From Pseudo-nitzschia pungens (taxonomy: Eukaryota > Bacillariophyta > Bacillariophyceae > Bacillariales > Bacillariaceae), in contig CM074763.1 of NCBI GenBank assembly GCA_037355855.1, forward strand, positions 2,418,001-2,482,000: DNA of 64,000 nucleotides, given 5' to 3'. The position numbers and the translations under genes are program-made. Under the pieces are notes generated by a model. The model was not told where the DNA came from and ran no database searches. It saw only the letters and a program-made list of their open reading frames with translations. Of this stretch, positions 42,801-53,450 are shown piece after piece; positions within the stretch are counted from its first letter, which is position 1, and each line of letters starts with the position of its first letter.

Positions 42801-43144
42801 CTCCAGCACAACTGGTGTTCGGACGGGATATGTTCATGCCGGTGAACTTCCCAGTGGATTGGGAAGCAATCCAAGCAAGGAAGCAGAAAAGCATCCACAA
42901 GAGCAACATCAGGGAAAACCAGAAGAGGATCCCCCATGTCTATAAAGAAGGAGACTATGTCACCCTGGAAAGGAAGGGCATTATTCCAAAACTATCCTTC
43001 CCACGGCAAGGACCTTACAAGGTGCTCAAGGCCCATGATAATGGAACTGTAACTATTGAAACTGCTCCTTTTGTAACTGACCGGGTTAACATCAGGAGAG
43101 TCCATCCCTATTATTGCAGGGATAGCCCTGAACCAGAGAAGTAA
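39872..43144 (+). CDS. pol: Complete pol polyprotein of the Ty3/gypsy-type element
   Basis: The protein has 1090 residues. Protease active site DSGCS is at 38-42. Reverse transcriptase has LDLSQGYY near 332 and YIDDIL at 393-398. RNase H has YSDAS (545-549), GEKEL (581-585) and TDH (608-610). Integrase has an HHCC zinc site (H761, H766, C796, C799) and the catalytic triad D829, D894, E929, with exactly 35 residues between the last two. The order RT-RNase H-integrase defines Ty3/gypsy. I see no chromodomain after the integrase; the C-terminus ends about 20 residues after the basic VNIRRVHPYY segment. Every catalytic residue I can check is present, so the protein looks functional. It starts immediately after the gag TGA in the same frame, so it may be made by readthrough or by re-initiation at the adjacent ATG. 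Confidence 0.95.
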   Translation: MVSDTIHTGPRVINRFADVCVEVLDHKGRGRMLRGLLDSGCSKSIILRHFVNRSQLTNRDQRSVTYNTYGGKFRTKSAASVGLRLIEFSNSKTIKWTFQVDEYHHHEEVPYDMIIGSDLMAQLGLDIKYSSRTIEWQGDSIPMKGMGELSDPDKCEAVFFANTQSPILQQEEERQTKILDADYSKVDIDAMVNDLEITDASKEALKKTLKKFPTLFGGGLGLLKNIEPVSIELQPGVKPVRQRYYSVPHAFEQALRKEITRLCDIGVLEKLPHDDDSPWASPTFCQPKKTGDIRVLTDFRKMNAAIQRKPFPLPRIGETIQRLQKFKSATALDLSQGYYTIPICKESQKICSTILPWGKYAYKRLAMGIACAPDIFQSVMMNLLGDLDYVLVYIDDILIIQREGESEQDHLHKIDTVLQRLDDAGFRANLRKSFFMQKEVEYLGFLLTTEGIQPQPKKLEAMKRLEAPKNTKQLKMFLGMVNFYRDMWKRRSHILAPLNKLAGKKGKTNWYWGPAEQKAFMEAKRMLADEAKLAFPDFTKPFHLYSDASDRQLGATVCQDGKPLGFYTRKLNSAQLNYTVGEKELLGIVEGLKAFEGILRGQDVIIHTDHLNLLYQQMPTQRMVRWRLLMEEFHPVVKHVAGKDNDAADALSRLDITDDPADTVEWLPPNKPLTYADEEEHLRQLLFPLGEVPEEFQGNSAFPLAPDMIQFYQQKDTGIMSALEKDNRLTTKMVEGYNLIHKEGKILIPDKLKDRVMEWYHSMLVHPGEKRMEQSIRSVFTWKGLRKDVQDLCKHCHTCQMFKKSGRKKYGLLPEKAVEVTKWQRVNVDLWGPATVHNKNGKDYHIHVLTMVDPVTGWFELAHLKDSPNAAETQRLLDSTWLARYPRPKEIGFDGGSEFKAEFQELCDNMGMKRKPSGAWNPQSNSVLERIHQVLKDCLLSFNLEQRDLHEKDPFEEFTTKAAYAIRSAIHTTLGYSPAQLVFGRDMFMPVNFPVDWEAIQARKQKSIHKSNIRENQKRIPHVYKEGDYVTLERKGIIPKLSFPRQGPYKVLKAHDNGTVTIETAPFVTDRVNIRRVHPYYCRDSPEPEK

Positions 43145-43168
43145 TTGTTACAGTACCATGGAGGAGCA

Positions 43169-43353
43169 TGCCGTGCACCGGAATACAGTCACGAGTCTAC
43201 TCGGGACTGGATTAAGGTTGAGGATAAATTAGCGAGGCGTTGGAATCGCCGATTCCAAGTGCCGATCGAAAGCAATAGCAATAGACTAATTGATAGAGCT
43301 CACAATTTGCATATCACTACTATTCTAATCACTAGTAGACCCGGGGTATGGCA
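43169..43353 (+). repeat. 3' LTR of the composite element (185 bp)
   Basis: TG...CA ends, preceded by the purine-rich ggaggagca, a likely polypurine tract. It shows the empty site of the SINE-like insertion (tgatagagct-cacaattt). Confidence 0.9.
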
Positions 43354-43358
43354 TGTAC
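43354..43358. repeat. Target site duplication TGTAC, right
   Basis: It matches 32951-32955. Confidence 0.85.
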
Positions 43359-44828
43359 TACTACTATCCTTCTTCTTCTTTGGAGTTACAAAAATTTGAA
43401 TTCTATGTGTACTAGAGTGGTAGTAGTATGGATGGTGCTGGTGGTGCTCTTACTGCTACTGATTTAGTCAGTCTTTCCTTTTAATTTAAGACTTTGTAAT
43501 GCCTTTATAATGTAGTAACAAGACTCTGTGATTGGTGCATTATCCTCATATTCATCATGATATTCTGAGGATGGGCTACAAAACATCAGAAACTTCTTTC
43601 TTGTGTATGCTGGTGAGTAGTTTTGCTTAGTATCTCATAGCTCCCTATCATCCAGAGGCTTAATTACTATTACTAGTAGATGAAGATCACAACAAAAAGC
43701 AACACATTATTGCTACTACTTCTATGATGGCATCTGCAAGTAGAAGCCAGCAGGACCCACACCAACAGCAGCACTACTAAAAAAAGAAAGCAAACAAGAA
43801 GAACTAACAAGAAAACAAAGACTAACTTGAAAACGTCCTGTATCTCGGAATTTTCCACACTACTAGTAGTACTAGTACATAACAGTTCAATAAAGAAGCT
43901 GATGAGGGCTGGTGATGATGGCTGGTGATGAGGATGGCTGCCGATGGTGGCTGGTGATGATGGCTGATGACGATGGCTGCCGATGGTGGCTGCCGATGAT
44001 GGCTGACAATGATGGCTGATGATGGCTCGGTCTGATACGACGATACTAGTAGCAACAGTCATTCGTGGAACGGTTCGGAGCAAGTTCATACAGTACGCTA
44101 CACGTTCGAGTAAGGTTACGTACAGTATCGTACTTCGTATGAAATTCCGAATCGTGTGATTATTCAATTGGTTGGGCAGGATTCATTCGTTCTACTTGAA
44201 GCACTTTCAATTGGTTCACTATTACTGTATCTATTTTAAAAGAAGTAAGTTACGGTATCATTCTTTTCTAAATAATAATTGTCCGGGTGTCGTCATTTTC
44301 TGAAATAATTGTACAGTAAGATTACCGGTAGCTCTACGTATGGATCACTGTAATCACTGTCTCTTGTTAATAATTAAATGCAAGTAGTAGAATTCTTTAA
44401 TACATTATTGTCAACTGCCTACTTGTTTTTACTGTTTCCTTCGTTTTGTCAATTTCGGACTTCATCGGCTCATACGTGTATTATTACTTCTTGGTCCCAT
44501 AGACACGGGAGCCGAACCTCGATGACTAACTGTGACAGTGATACTTGATTCGCTGCCTCAACAATTTGCGTCTTACGTACACTGGAACAGAGATGCACTG
44601 CACTTGAAGTGAGTTCCGGTTCTTCAATGAAAGTTTCCTGGACCCACTCGCCATCTTCCGATCGGCTTACCGCTTTGCATGATGGGAAAATCGATCACTC
44701 ACAAATTAGAAAATTTGAGAGCGAAACAAAAAACTTCATACGGTGCCTAACGAAAGCTCAACCACCGAAACTTGAAACGCTCTCAATCAAAAATAAAATC
44801 AGCATTCATTGAGTTAAGAAGCGAATAG
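43359..44828. other. Repeat-rich spacer
   Basis: No supported gene. It includes the minisatellite at 43899-44028. A 67-residue open frame at 44609-44812 just before the next gene is not recognised and may lie in its 5' untranslated region. Confidence 0.45.
43899..44028. repeat. Minisatellite of gatggctg(g/c)tgat-type units
   Basis: Irregular 9- to 15-base units of ggtgatgatggctg, gccgatggtggctg and similar recur across the stretch. Confidence 0.75.
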
Positions 44829-45266
44829 ATGAGTACAGTGAAAAACTCAAAATATGATGTTGCCAGTAGTATGATCTACAGCAATGTGTGCAACGCTAAC
44901 ATTTCAAACAGCGGCGATAACGGCAGCAACACGAGCGCACAGACTGAGGTCGTACGGAAGAAACTTGTTTCCTTTAGTAGATGTGATATAGTTCACGAGG
45001 TTCCAAACTTGACTGCTAGTCTAACCAACCGTGAGAAGAAATCCCTGTGGTATAGCGAGGTCGAGCTCTGGACAATCCAACAGGACTTGAAACGTGAAGT
45101 CGTCCAAAAGCGAATGAAAACGAGTCATCAACGTATGCAAAAAGGAAAGATGCCATACAAAGATCCAAAACAACACCACAGTCATTCAAGGCCCTATGGA
45201 CATCGCCGAATCCGAAAAAGGGTCGAGCCGGCACTAGAATTTCCGGTATACTTGGAATGGCAATGA
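44829..45266 (+). CDS. Unknown protein with the VSF...LT..E...W motif
   Basis: The protein has 145 residues. Residues 44-80 read KKLVSFSRCDIVHEVPNLTA, then SLTNREKKSLWYSEVEL. This is the same order as in the protein at 29796-30650 (VSF, V..V, LT..E...W). A Lys/Arg/His-rich C-terminus follows. Asn/Ser-rich N-terminal 40 residues; no signal peptide or membrane segment. The function of this motif is not known to me. Confidence 0.65.
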   Translation: MSTVKNSKYDVASSMIYSNVCNANISNSGDNGSNTSAQTEVVRKKLVSFSRCDIVHEVPNLTASLTNREKKSLWYSEVELWTIQQDLKREVVQKRMKTSHQRMQKGKMPYKDPKQHHSHSRPYGHRRIRKRVEPALEFPVYLEWQ

Positions 45267-46565
45267 TCTGAATACATTGAATCCCATGTTGTTGATGGGA
45301 ATGAATGTTTCACTACTACAACTGCTACTATCGTTACTAGTACTGCCAAGAAAGCTCAAGATTAGGCGAATCCAGAATGCAGAGTACCAGAAAGAACAAG
45401 TGAATTCAATGTTCAAAATCGCTACTATGAAATAATGGCGAGGTATTCCATCCAATGCCATTGCGAATGCAGAAAAAGCATGAATTCTCTATCACTGCTG
45501 CTGCTAAGAAAGCTCTGGATCAATCGTGGATCCAAAGTAACGAACATCAGAAAAAACATCAGTCACTAACGTCCTAGTGACGACGCGTAAATTAAGAAAG
45601 ATTACAATTGTGTTATCAATCAAATCCTGAATGACAACTCACAACGCACAATTGCGACAATTTCGTGCTACAGAAATCATTCTTTTCTGCTCAGCACAGT
45701 ATTTGCATTTTGTTCTGAGACGAGACACATTCCTTTGAATTTCATGAAATCGTTCTCGTTTGCTGCTGGAGCCGTGTCTGTGACCCCATTGTTTGATTAC
45801 ATTTCTTCAATTTCGAATTTTGCATCCGGAATCATCTTTTTCTTTGAAATGCAGACAGTGTTCTACAAGAACCGTGATGATACGTTCATTCAATGAAGGT
45901 ACTAGTACTAGGTATGCGAGACCAAAGATTTCCGAGTCTAAAGTACCGTACTACTGCTGGAACTACCTCCAGTCCAAAATACTAGTAGAGCGTCAAGGAC
46001 GTTTTTGGGCGAGAGGCAACGGCCCTGTATTTTGGACCAAAGGTAGTAAGATTTTACAACTACCGGTACCGTAGTACTTGTAGTAATAGATAACGAAGTA
46101 AGTTACTTCGTACGTAGTATCATTATTTTTTATGCATGATCTGTGATTGGTTCTGCTGCCACCATTCTGAATGCATGCAATGATAACGTCTCACTAATTT
46201 TAATGATTGCTAAGATTACTTCTATTATTTATGCCTTCCCATGAAATCTTTCTGACATGCATGTTCGAAAGTTTATTTGTGTAACAAAAATGCGAAGATC
46301 AAAAAGAATGGAAGAATTCAACTTCTTACGTGATTCGTACCAGTAAGTAATACGAAGTATTTACGACTTGATTCTCAAAATACCATAGCGACAACTTAGC
46401 GTGTTCAAGTAAGGGCGAAGGCAAGTCACAAGTGATGAAAAGTTAAAATCGCATTCAACTGCATTTTAAAAGGTTGGTTGCCATACGGTAAGGTTTACGG
46501 TATTTCTGGTGAAGAACATCATTGAAGATAAGTAGTTCTTGTCTTCCATTTGCTTTAAGATAATT

Positions 46566-46644
46566 GTACTACTACCACTGCTAGTAGTACTACTAGTAGT
46601 AGTACTTCTTCTTCTTCTAGTAGCTAGTAGTAGTAGTAGTAGTG
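46566..46644. repeat. Trinucleotide microsatellite (tag/tac with ctt)
   Basis: Runs of actactac, tagtagtag, cttcttctt and tagtagtagtag. Confidence 0.8.
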
Positions 46645-47036
46645 TTATCCCGTTGCTTTTCTTGTTGTTCCCATCAGAATTTCTTCTGATGTGGTGACAT
46701 ACAACATGATGTTCCGTACCAGTTTCCTCAGCAACACCTGTTAGTAGAAGAATCTATCCAAGTCACGAAGGCTACTTTTCTTGATGTGGCATTTATCCAT
46801 TACACCACCATATCTCTACTCATGAAGTGTGAGGATTTCTCCATCTGTCATCAGAAATTGACAACAAGAAGTCACCACCAACAGGAGAAGTAGCAAGAAT
46901 TTATGAATGATATAGATCATACATGATTGAATAAGATCTCTGCCAGCAATAATGCAGTATTGAAATGGTTTTTTGTTTGTACTAGTTTGAATTTTGTTGA
47001 AAATGGTGCCATGCAATTGAAAAAGTTGTTTTAGAT

Positions 47037-47206
47037 GATACTAGTAGTAGTATTTCGTAGTAACTTACTAGTAGACTAGTAGTAATACTAGTAGTAGTAC
47101 TAGTACTAGTAGTCATTCTTGATGTGGCCGAGGACATTGTTGCCTCCTGGCTGGTGTACTCTACTACTACTAGTAGTACTACTAGTACTACTACTACTCG
47201 TAGTAT
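47037..47206. repeat. actagtagtac-type microsatellite, partly palindromic
   Basis: actagt and tagtac units repeat on either side of about 47115-47160, so the two halves can pair. Confidence 0.7.
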
Positions 47207-47990
47207 TAAAGCTGAAATATCGCTAACCAATCACCAGGTAGCAACAATATACCGGTACATCCCCAATGAGATGGATTGTCGGCTAGTCTCCACAACGCAA
47301 ATGACTTCGTAGTATAAAAAAAGGTTACAAAGTCTCAAGTGCAAGGGAACAAAGTAGGATATCCGAATCGAAATGGAAAAAAAAAAATTTAAGTACTTAC
47401 CGTAAGGTTATCAATGACTAGTAAATACGTACCGTAGAAGTAAGATTAGTGCTTGTACCGGAAGGAGTAATTAATACTAGAGGAAATCTAGTTTCTGATG
47501 TCTTCAATTTCTAGCGGTCTCAATCAAACCCACGTTCACACCTTAAATGTTATAAGCGGAGGATCCCTCATAAGGCCCAAGATCGAAATTCGCAATTGGA
47601 TGGTATAAAGGAGAAGTTGTTTTATCGAGCTTAATAACTAATTGAAATGTGTGTAGGTCTTAATGGGATACTGGCATAGGATGTGTCGTGTCGAGTTGCA
47701 ATACTAGTATGTTCGTAAGTTCAATAATCCTACTTCCTGACAAGAAGAATGTTATTCCTCCAGAGTACTACGTATTACGTAACCTTAGTATTATTATTAT
47801 TTAACCGACCGAATGAATCCCACTTTTCATACCAGAAGCGATATTCATCAATGTCACGAATAATTCTCACCTTCACCGCACATAATATGAATCATGATTG
47901 CAACTGCTATTGCGATTGCCATTGCCATTACATTTGTCAGAGTTCACAAGCAACACCAAACAGCAACAATTAATATTATTATTTGGTAAA

Positions 47991-48731
47991 ATGGGCACAA
48001 AAGTATCGAAAGAAAAAGGAACGAAGGAAACGGTTGAAGAACCATCTATACATGTCGGCGACCGCTCGAGACTCGACGATGATCTTCCTTCTTCCAACAC
48101 CCAGGCTTCTACAAGGGATAATAGTCGAGCTTCTTCCGGAGAAAATCGGAAAGGAAAAAGTGACGGTTTTTATCCTTCGAGCATTCCGACGACCGTGGTG
48201 TGCAGCCAGAAACGAGATGATCGTCACAAACAACACGAGAAAGAGCGCCGCAAAACAAAACACGGCGAAGAGGCGACCCAGAAAACGACAAAGAGAGAGC
48301 GCAAACGATTTCGTAACGGCACCCACCTGGATCTTCCCAGGATCCATCGCAATTACCGTGAGCGAAGGATCAGAGAAGACATCTGCATTATTTGCCTCGA
48401 GGGCAACGCCGACGGCAAACCAGTCGAAATGTTTTCTGCGTGCTGTGACCAGGCCTATCACGTGAGCTGTTATATTCGGCAACTGTCGTTCGACAATCTG
48501 AAGCAAGGGCCGTCGGGTGAATGCGGTGTCTGTCGAAGCGCCTTGCCGAACCTAGAAGACGATGGAATGTACATCAAATCATTCACGAGGGGAGGAGTCT
48601 CATCCGTGCGAGCTCACAGAGGAAAACGGGAAGTGCGGCAACGGAATTTTCTTCATTCGAACGATCTTTGCTACAACATTCCCAATTCATCGAGTAGCGG
48701 TGAGTTAAGACTTTTCCTTTTCACTAGATGA
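47991..48731 (+). CDS. RING-like zinc-finger protein with an N-myristoylation motif
   Basis: The start at 47991 gives MGTKVSKEKGTKE, fitting N-myristoylation (Gly2, Ser6); an upstream in-frame alternative start begins with hydrophobic, untranslated-looking sequence. The product is 246 residues. A basic, Ser-rich half (1-128) is followed by a zinc-binding module: C132, C135, C151, C152, H157, C160, C178 and C181. The plan CX2C...CC..H..C...CX2C is RING-like but not canonical, so E3 ligase activity is only a suggestion. Near the 3' end a GTGAGT (48700) and a tcactag (to 48727) could define a 28-bp intron leading to an acidic tail; without it the protein ends ELRLFLFTR. Confidence 0.7.
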   Translation: MGTKVSKEKGTKETVEEPSIHVGDRSRLDDDLPSSNTQASTRDNSRASSGENRKGKSDGFYPSSIPTTVVCSQKRDDRHKQHEKERRKTKHGEEATQKTTKRERKRFRNGTHLDLPRIHRNYRERRIREDICIICLEGNADGKPVEMFSACCDQAYHVSCYIRQLSFDNLKQGPSGECGVCRSALPNLEDDGMYIKSFTRGGVSSVRAHRGKREVRQRNFLHSNDLCYNIPNSSSSGELRLFLFTR

Positions 48732-50280
48732 CCATGGCTATAATAGTGGAATCGACGACGACGCCGACGACACTAAATTATTTTTTAAACTACTATCATA
48801 AGATTGCTTTCTCATCTATTATTGTATGAAGTACTGTATTACTTCTATCAATTTAGTACTCGAAAAATAATGAAACCGTCGTTGGGCCTTAAGAGTGACA
48901 CGAATACGAGTACGAGATAGCTTCGTTTCTTGCGTTGCGATGAGATCCATCTCGACAAACTGCATCCACTTCAACAGACGAAAATTGGACGATGCGGTAT
49001 TCATACCGGTACAGGAGGGAGATGTTGGTCGTTGGTCAAAGATTGTCCGAAGGTTTTCTCGTCCAGTCGTGTACTCTTACAGAAGGTTACCGTACCGTAC
49101 AGGTTCGGTAGAAAGAGAACCGGGGCACGCGAAGGATGTCACGAAACGAAAATAAGGTTAAGATTACTGTGAAATCTCTGTGACTGATAACCTTACTCTT
49201 GTACGAGTAAGGCTTAATCTTACGAATCTATGGGAAGGTTACAGAGTAAGGTCTTACGAGTATTATTTCACTCAGTGCTGGCTCTGTTCGGGAGCGAAGA
49301 AAAACCGATTTCCAAAACCCAAGAATCAGTCGGACAAAATAATACGATTGAAACAGCAAAACCTGAACTACAATGTGAAGAAGAACAGTGCTTGCCTTCC
49401 TGACCTTTTTCACCGGCATTATTTTTCCTACCAAAATGAATTCTACTACTAGTATTTAGTAACTTACACTAAGCCTTAATCTTACTACTACTAGTACCAG
49501 CACCGCCGCTAGTGGTGGTGGTGGTGATGTGTCGTTCCACAACAAGAAATACCAACAAAAAATAGAAGTAATGATCAAAATACGTCCTGCAATAAGATCT
49601 TACTACTTGTTGCTTCGTAGTATTCTTATTTTTTGTTCCCAGATGCACTGTTAAGGTTACAGTAAGAATCCATGCCCACTTTTCGACGTGGAACCGCCAT
49701 TCTTTGCAAGATTTAGCCCGCCAAAAATCAAATCTCTGTTCATTGCAATCGTCCTACGGTGCTTGTACGTTCGCCGTCGTCGACTAGTACGAGTAAGGTT
49801 ATCGTACCTAATTCGATAGACCGCCATGAACAGATAGACAGACAGACAGAACATGTGGCGCCATCAGACCTGATCTTGTTTCTTCTCGTAACGAGAAGCG
49901 TCAAACGGAGGACCGTTCTTTTTTTTTTTAATTTTTTTTAGAATTTCGCGCATTCCGTGATGGTGAATGCTCAAAATGCTCTCGATCGATCAACAAAATG
50001 ACACACAACACTGTGATTGGAGATAGGAGCTTCAAATAAATAACAATGCATCGTATTCTTTCTGTTTGAGTACAAGTACCAATTCCATCGTCCAAGTCCG
50101 CATCCGTCGTGTTTTTGATTCACCATGAGGTGAAATTGATAGGATTCATTCGTTTGCCATCTCGATCGACCATGCCAATGAACAGGCTTTCCGAACCCGA
50201 AGATTCCTTCGAAACGCAATCAGGGTGCTTCGCCGAATTCAGTGAGTGAGTGAGTGCGTGAGTGAGTGAGCAAACGAGCC
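48732..50280. other. Gene-free spacer
   Basis: No gene seen. TACCGGTAC/AAGGTTAC motifs are dense at 48990-49260, and a gagtgagt microsatellite at about 50242-50270 lies just before the next start codon. Confidence 0.5.
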
Positions 50281-51510
50281 ATGGAGAATCTGGACCACGA
50301 TCCAACCTTATCACCCGCCATCCGGGATGCAACGAACGAGCCCTTCGTTGTCGAAGATGATCCCCGGTACGAACCGGCGCGGGCCATCCTGGCCAAGAGG
50401 AAACCTTTGGATGTCCGCGCCAAGAGAGCGCTCCTGTCCGAGATTCGGAATATTCCCACGAGCACGATCGGCGCAAACGACAATGGCAATGGCAATGACG
50501 GGTGTTCCGCGGCGAGTTACGTGTTCCGAAGCAAAATCCGGGAACTGGTCACCGATCTGAACCAATCGGGTTCCAAAACGCAGCAGGGGTCGCGATGGAA
50601 CGCGTCCTACGCTGCCTCGGTGTTGGCGTCGTTTTACGTGTGCATGGAAGCCTGGAGGGATGCAGAGTCGATCACTGCGGTGGAGGATGTGGATGTAGAT
50701 GTGGATGTGGATGCCGACAATGCCGACGTTGATGATCCTGCTGGTGATGATGCGTTGATTGCTGCCAATGATCGAAACGCACGAGCAGCAGCAGCAGCAG
50801 CAGCCGCCCCAGCAGCCCATCGCGTCTCATTGGAATCGATTGCCAATCGCATTCGCGACGTCGTGGCAGCGAAGAGCTTATCCCAACCACACCATCGTTC
50901 TCACACTTGTGGTGACACAAACGGCATTGCCAATCCTCCTCCCGGGACGGCGATCGCTACACCAACTCGCGACTTGGCACGAGCTCGCCTCCGGGATTTG
51001 GGAAGGGATTTCGACCGACTCTCGGACCGGGAAACCGAACTCTTGGACCTCTGGCGGGGTCTGCGGAACGATGCGGATGCCTTGCAGCGAGCTCTGAACA
51101 ACACCAACGAGAACGAGAAGAACCTACCGATAACACCTCGCGGGGCAATCGACCCAGTGAGTGCGGCAGAAAAAGCGCTCACTGCAAAATCCCAGAAGAC
51201 GCGAAAGCTTGCCGACGCAAATGCAGCGACCGGCTCGCAAACCAATCGAGGCACAAACGGGGGTGCTCACGATTCGAGCCACAACAACACTGACGACGAC
51301 GACAACACCAACAACATCAAAGAAGCAAAAGAAGACGAAGAAGACGCGATCGCTTCTTCGCGTGGCGCACGGGTGCGTCGCATCCAAAAAAGAAGGCTTG
51401 TGTCGGTGGCTCGGCGCGAACAATCTACTCGCGAACAAAGACTGCTAGCACGAAAGAATCTCGAGGCGGCTCTTTTTGCGGACGACGATAGCGATAGCGA
51501 CAGTGATTGA
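50281..51510 (+). CDS. Unknown helical protein with low-complexity insertions
   Basis: The ATG at 50281 follows a gtgagtgagtgag microsatellite and gives a 409-residue protein (MENLDHDPTLSPAIRD). Helical segments (ARAILAKRKPLDVRAKRALL, then SEIRNIP; LARARLRDLGRDFDRLSDRE) alternate with an Asp/Val run (VDVDVDVDAD), an Ala run and an acidic Asn/Asp-rich region. The C-terminus ends with a basic coiled coil and DDDSDSDSD. No signal peptide, membrane segment or known domain is seen. It may be nuclear (inference from the composition). Confidence 0.7.
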   Translation: MENLDHDPTLSPAIRDATNEPFVVEDDPRYEPARAILAKRKPLDVRAKRALLSEIRNIPTSTIGANDNGNGNDGCSAASYVFRSKIRELVTDLNQSGSKTQQGSRWNASYAASVLASFYVCMEAWRDAESITAVEDVDVDVDVDADNADVDDPAGDDALIAANDRNARAAAAAAAAPAAHRVSLESIANRIRDVVAAKSLSQPHHRSHTCGDTNGIANPPPGTAIATPTRDLARARLRDLGRDFDRLSDRETELLDLWRGLRNDADALQRALNNTNENEKNLPITPRGAIDPVSAAEKALTAKSQKTRKLADANAATGSQTNRGTNGGAHDSSHNNTDDDDNTNNIKEAKEDEEDAIASSRGARVRRIQKRRLVSVARREQSTREQRLLARKNLEAALFADDDSDSDSD

Positions 51511-52127
51511 GGAACGAACCGGAACGCAAGCAATGACGAACAATAAAAAAGTGGGCAGAAAGAAAGAATCAGGGGGGAAACAATAACAAGCTGATAGATC
51601 GATGTGCCCTCTTGATGGGACAAGGATATCGCTCGTGCAACAAGAGCCGGTGGGCTTATACGGGTTCGAAGAAAAAAATGCTGAGACAAACAAACCCGGA
51701 AGATTGCGTCCGTGCCTGTGACAATGAGTATCGAAAGAACAATGGCAGAAGGCGACACATTGATAAATTTTGCCAGATTTTTTGTCAACGTGTTCATCAA
51801 AGGCTTTTGCTTTGCCACCACATTTTTGTTTGTGCACACAAAATGCGTTTTATTCTTTGACCTATAAATAATAGAAGTCTTCCATCTAGCTTGCTTCCAT
51901 CTTCTTGCTTGGTTAAACTTAAAGAAGTGAGCAATTCCTGAACTTCACGTTTTGCGAGTCTCTAGAAATAAAGGTTTCTGTGAATGGTTGTTGATAGTCT
52001 TTGCTTGGGAATTGATGGAGGGCGTGAAAAAGTGTCTCGTGAGATAGTTTTGTGCGTCAGTTGTATTTTTTGATCCATTCTATTATTTCATTTCATTTCG
52101 TTGCTATTCATTTACCGTAGTAGTTCT

Positions 52128-52228
52128 TTCTACTACAAAGTTCCTATCAGCTGTCCCCCGGTTCTACATCCTCAACTACTAATTTCTACGGAAACCGGGG
52201 GACAGCTGATAGGAATTCCGTAGTAGAA
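52128..52228. mobile_element. MITE-like foldback element, family I
   Basis: The arms ttcctatcagctgtcccccg and cgggggacagctgataggaa are inverted. The middle (ttctacatcctcaactacta) is the reverse complement of the copy at 23534-23627. Outer bases ctactac and gtagtag also pair. Confidence 0.8.
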
Positions 52229-53450
52229 GCCCCAGCTTGAGTTTCTTTCTCGTGTTGGATATCCCACCGGGTAAGATTAACTTACTGGTACATGTACGGT
52301 AAAATCTTATTTTCGATGCTGCCTCCGGATTCGCAAGTTTATTCGGAATCTGCTACGCCCAATTCCCGGGCGCCGTCTCGTCTGGCCATTGCTAGTTGAC
52401 CAACCCTCCTAGGAGCTATGGGACCTGCGGTCCTATGTATAACACTAACTATAATACATAGGTTTGGCGGGCTAACAAAGCTGCTAGAGAGAAAGTGTGA
52501 TTGCATATGCGAGTGCATGTAGCAGGGCTTAAGTCCCATGCTAGAAGCAGTTGCAAAGGTGCATCACAAGGGTGGGAAGAAGGGTGGGAACTTTTTCTCA
52601 GACCGCCATTGTCGGTCCTTCACGTAGCTCTTTGCGAAAACAATGAGAATAGTATCCGTACCAAAGACCCTTGCTCAGCAACTCTGCCTACTGCTCTACA
52701 TTCTACTGTACCTGCTCATTCCTCACTGTTCAGCTCTGTTCACTATGGCACTGGATAATGGTAGTCTTGGGTCAATGGTACGGATATGATCCGACATTGC
52801 CTTTCGAACTTGCCTTGCCCTAAGGACACGAAAACAAGATACGTAATAAGACCTTACCGGTAGCACGTACGGGTACTTGTAATTCGTTGTACGAGTACGT
52901 ACTTACGGTAGTAATGCTACGTACAACTAGTAATTGAAAAGTAACAACCTATCCTCCTTTTTTGGTTGGCACGCTTCCAAGCTAGTAGTGAAAAATACGA
53001 GGCGCGAACGCAGATTTTTTCCAATACCTTCCTAGATGAGACACGTGCCAAACAAATCCCAAACACGTGCCAAACACGTGCCAACCAATCCGAATCCGAG
53101 TAATTAAAAGATTACTCGTGGTAACTGGATCCACTTTTTGTTGCCTTGCAGCAAGATCTTACTTGTACCAGTAATCTTTTAAGTTATTCGCTGCTTGTTT
53201 CCCGAGGCGATAATCGTGGTTGTCTTGCGAATGACTCCAGACTCTAAGGGTGTGTCCTAAACCTTACGGTAATTACTCGTATGTGGTACGGTAGAACCAG
53301 GGGTCATAACAAAAGACCCCTGGGTAGAACCAGGGACAGCTGTTGGGAAGCAAGATCTCATCTTCTTTAATGTGGAACGGAAAAGTTTCCACTGAAATAA
53401 GTAAGGTTTTAGTACCGGTATAGGAGGTAGAAGCGGATGACAGCAGGGGT

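Larger units (their letters stand above)
32956..43353 (+). mobile_element. Composite Ty3/gypsy-type LTR retrotransposon with an inverted internal copy
   Basis: Outer LTRs (32956-33327 and 43169-43353) are identical apart from one insertion, and the whole unit is flanked by TGTAC on both sides. The protein order protease, reverse transcriptase, RNase H, integrase puts it in Ty3/gypsy. Inside, segment A (to 36745) and segment C (from 39802) share a 1301-bp direct repeat (35445-36745 = 39802-41102) that brackets an inverted, truncated copy B (36742-39801). Without B, one repeat and the SINE-like insert, the element would be about 5.85 kb with full gag and pol. Confidence 0.9.
45267..47990. other. 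Gene-free region with microsatellites
   Basis: No coding region supported. It contains two blocks of (cta/tag/gta) microsatellite and dense TACGAAGTA and ACTAGTAGTAC motifs. Confidence 0.5.
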
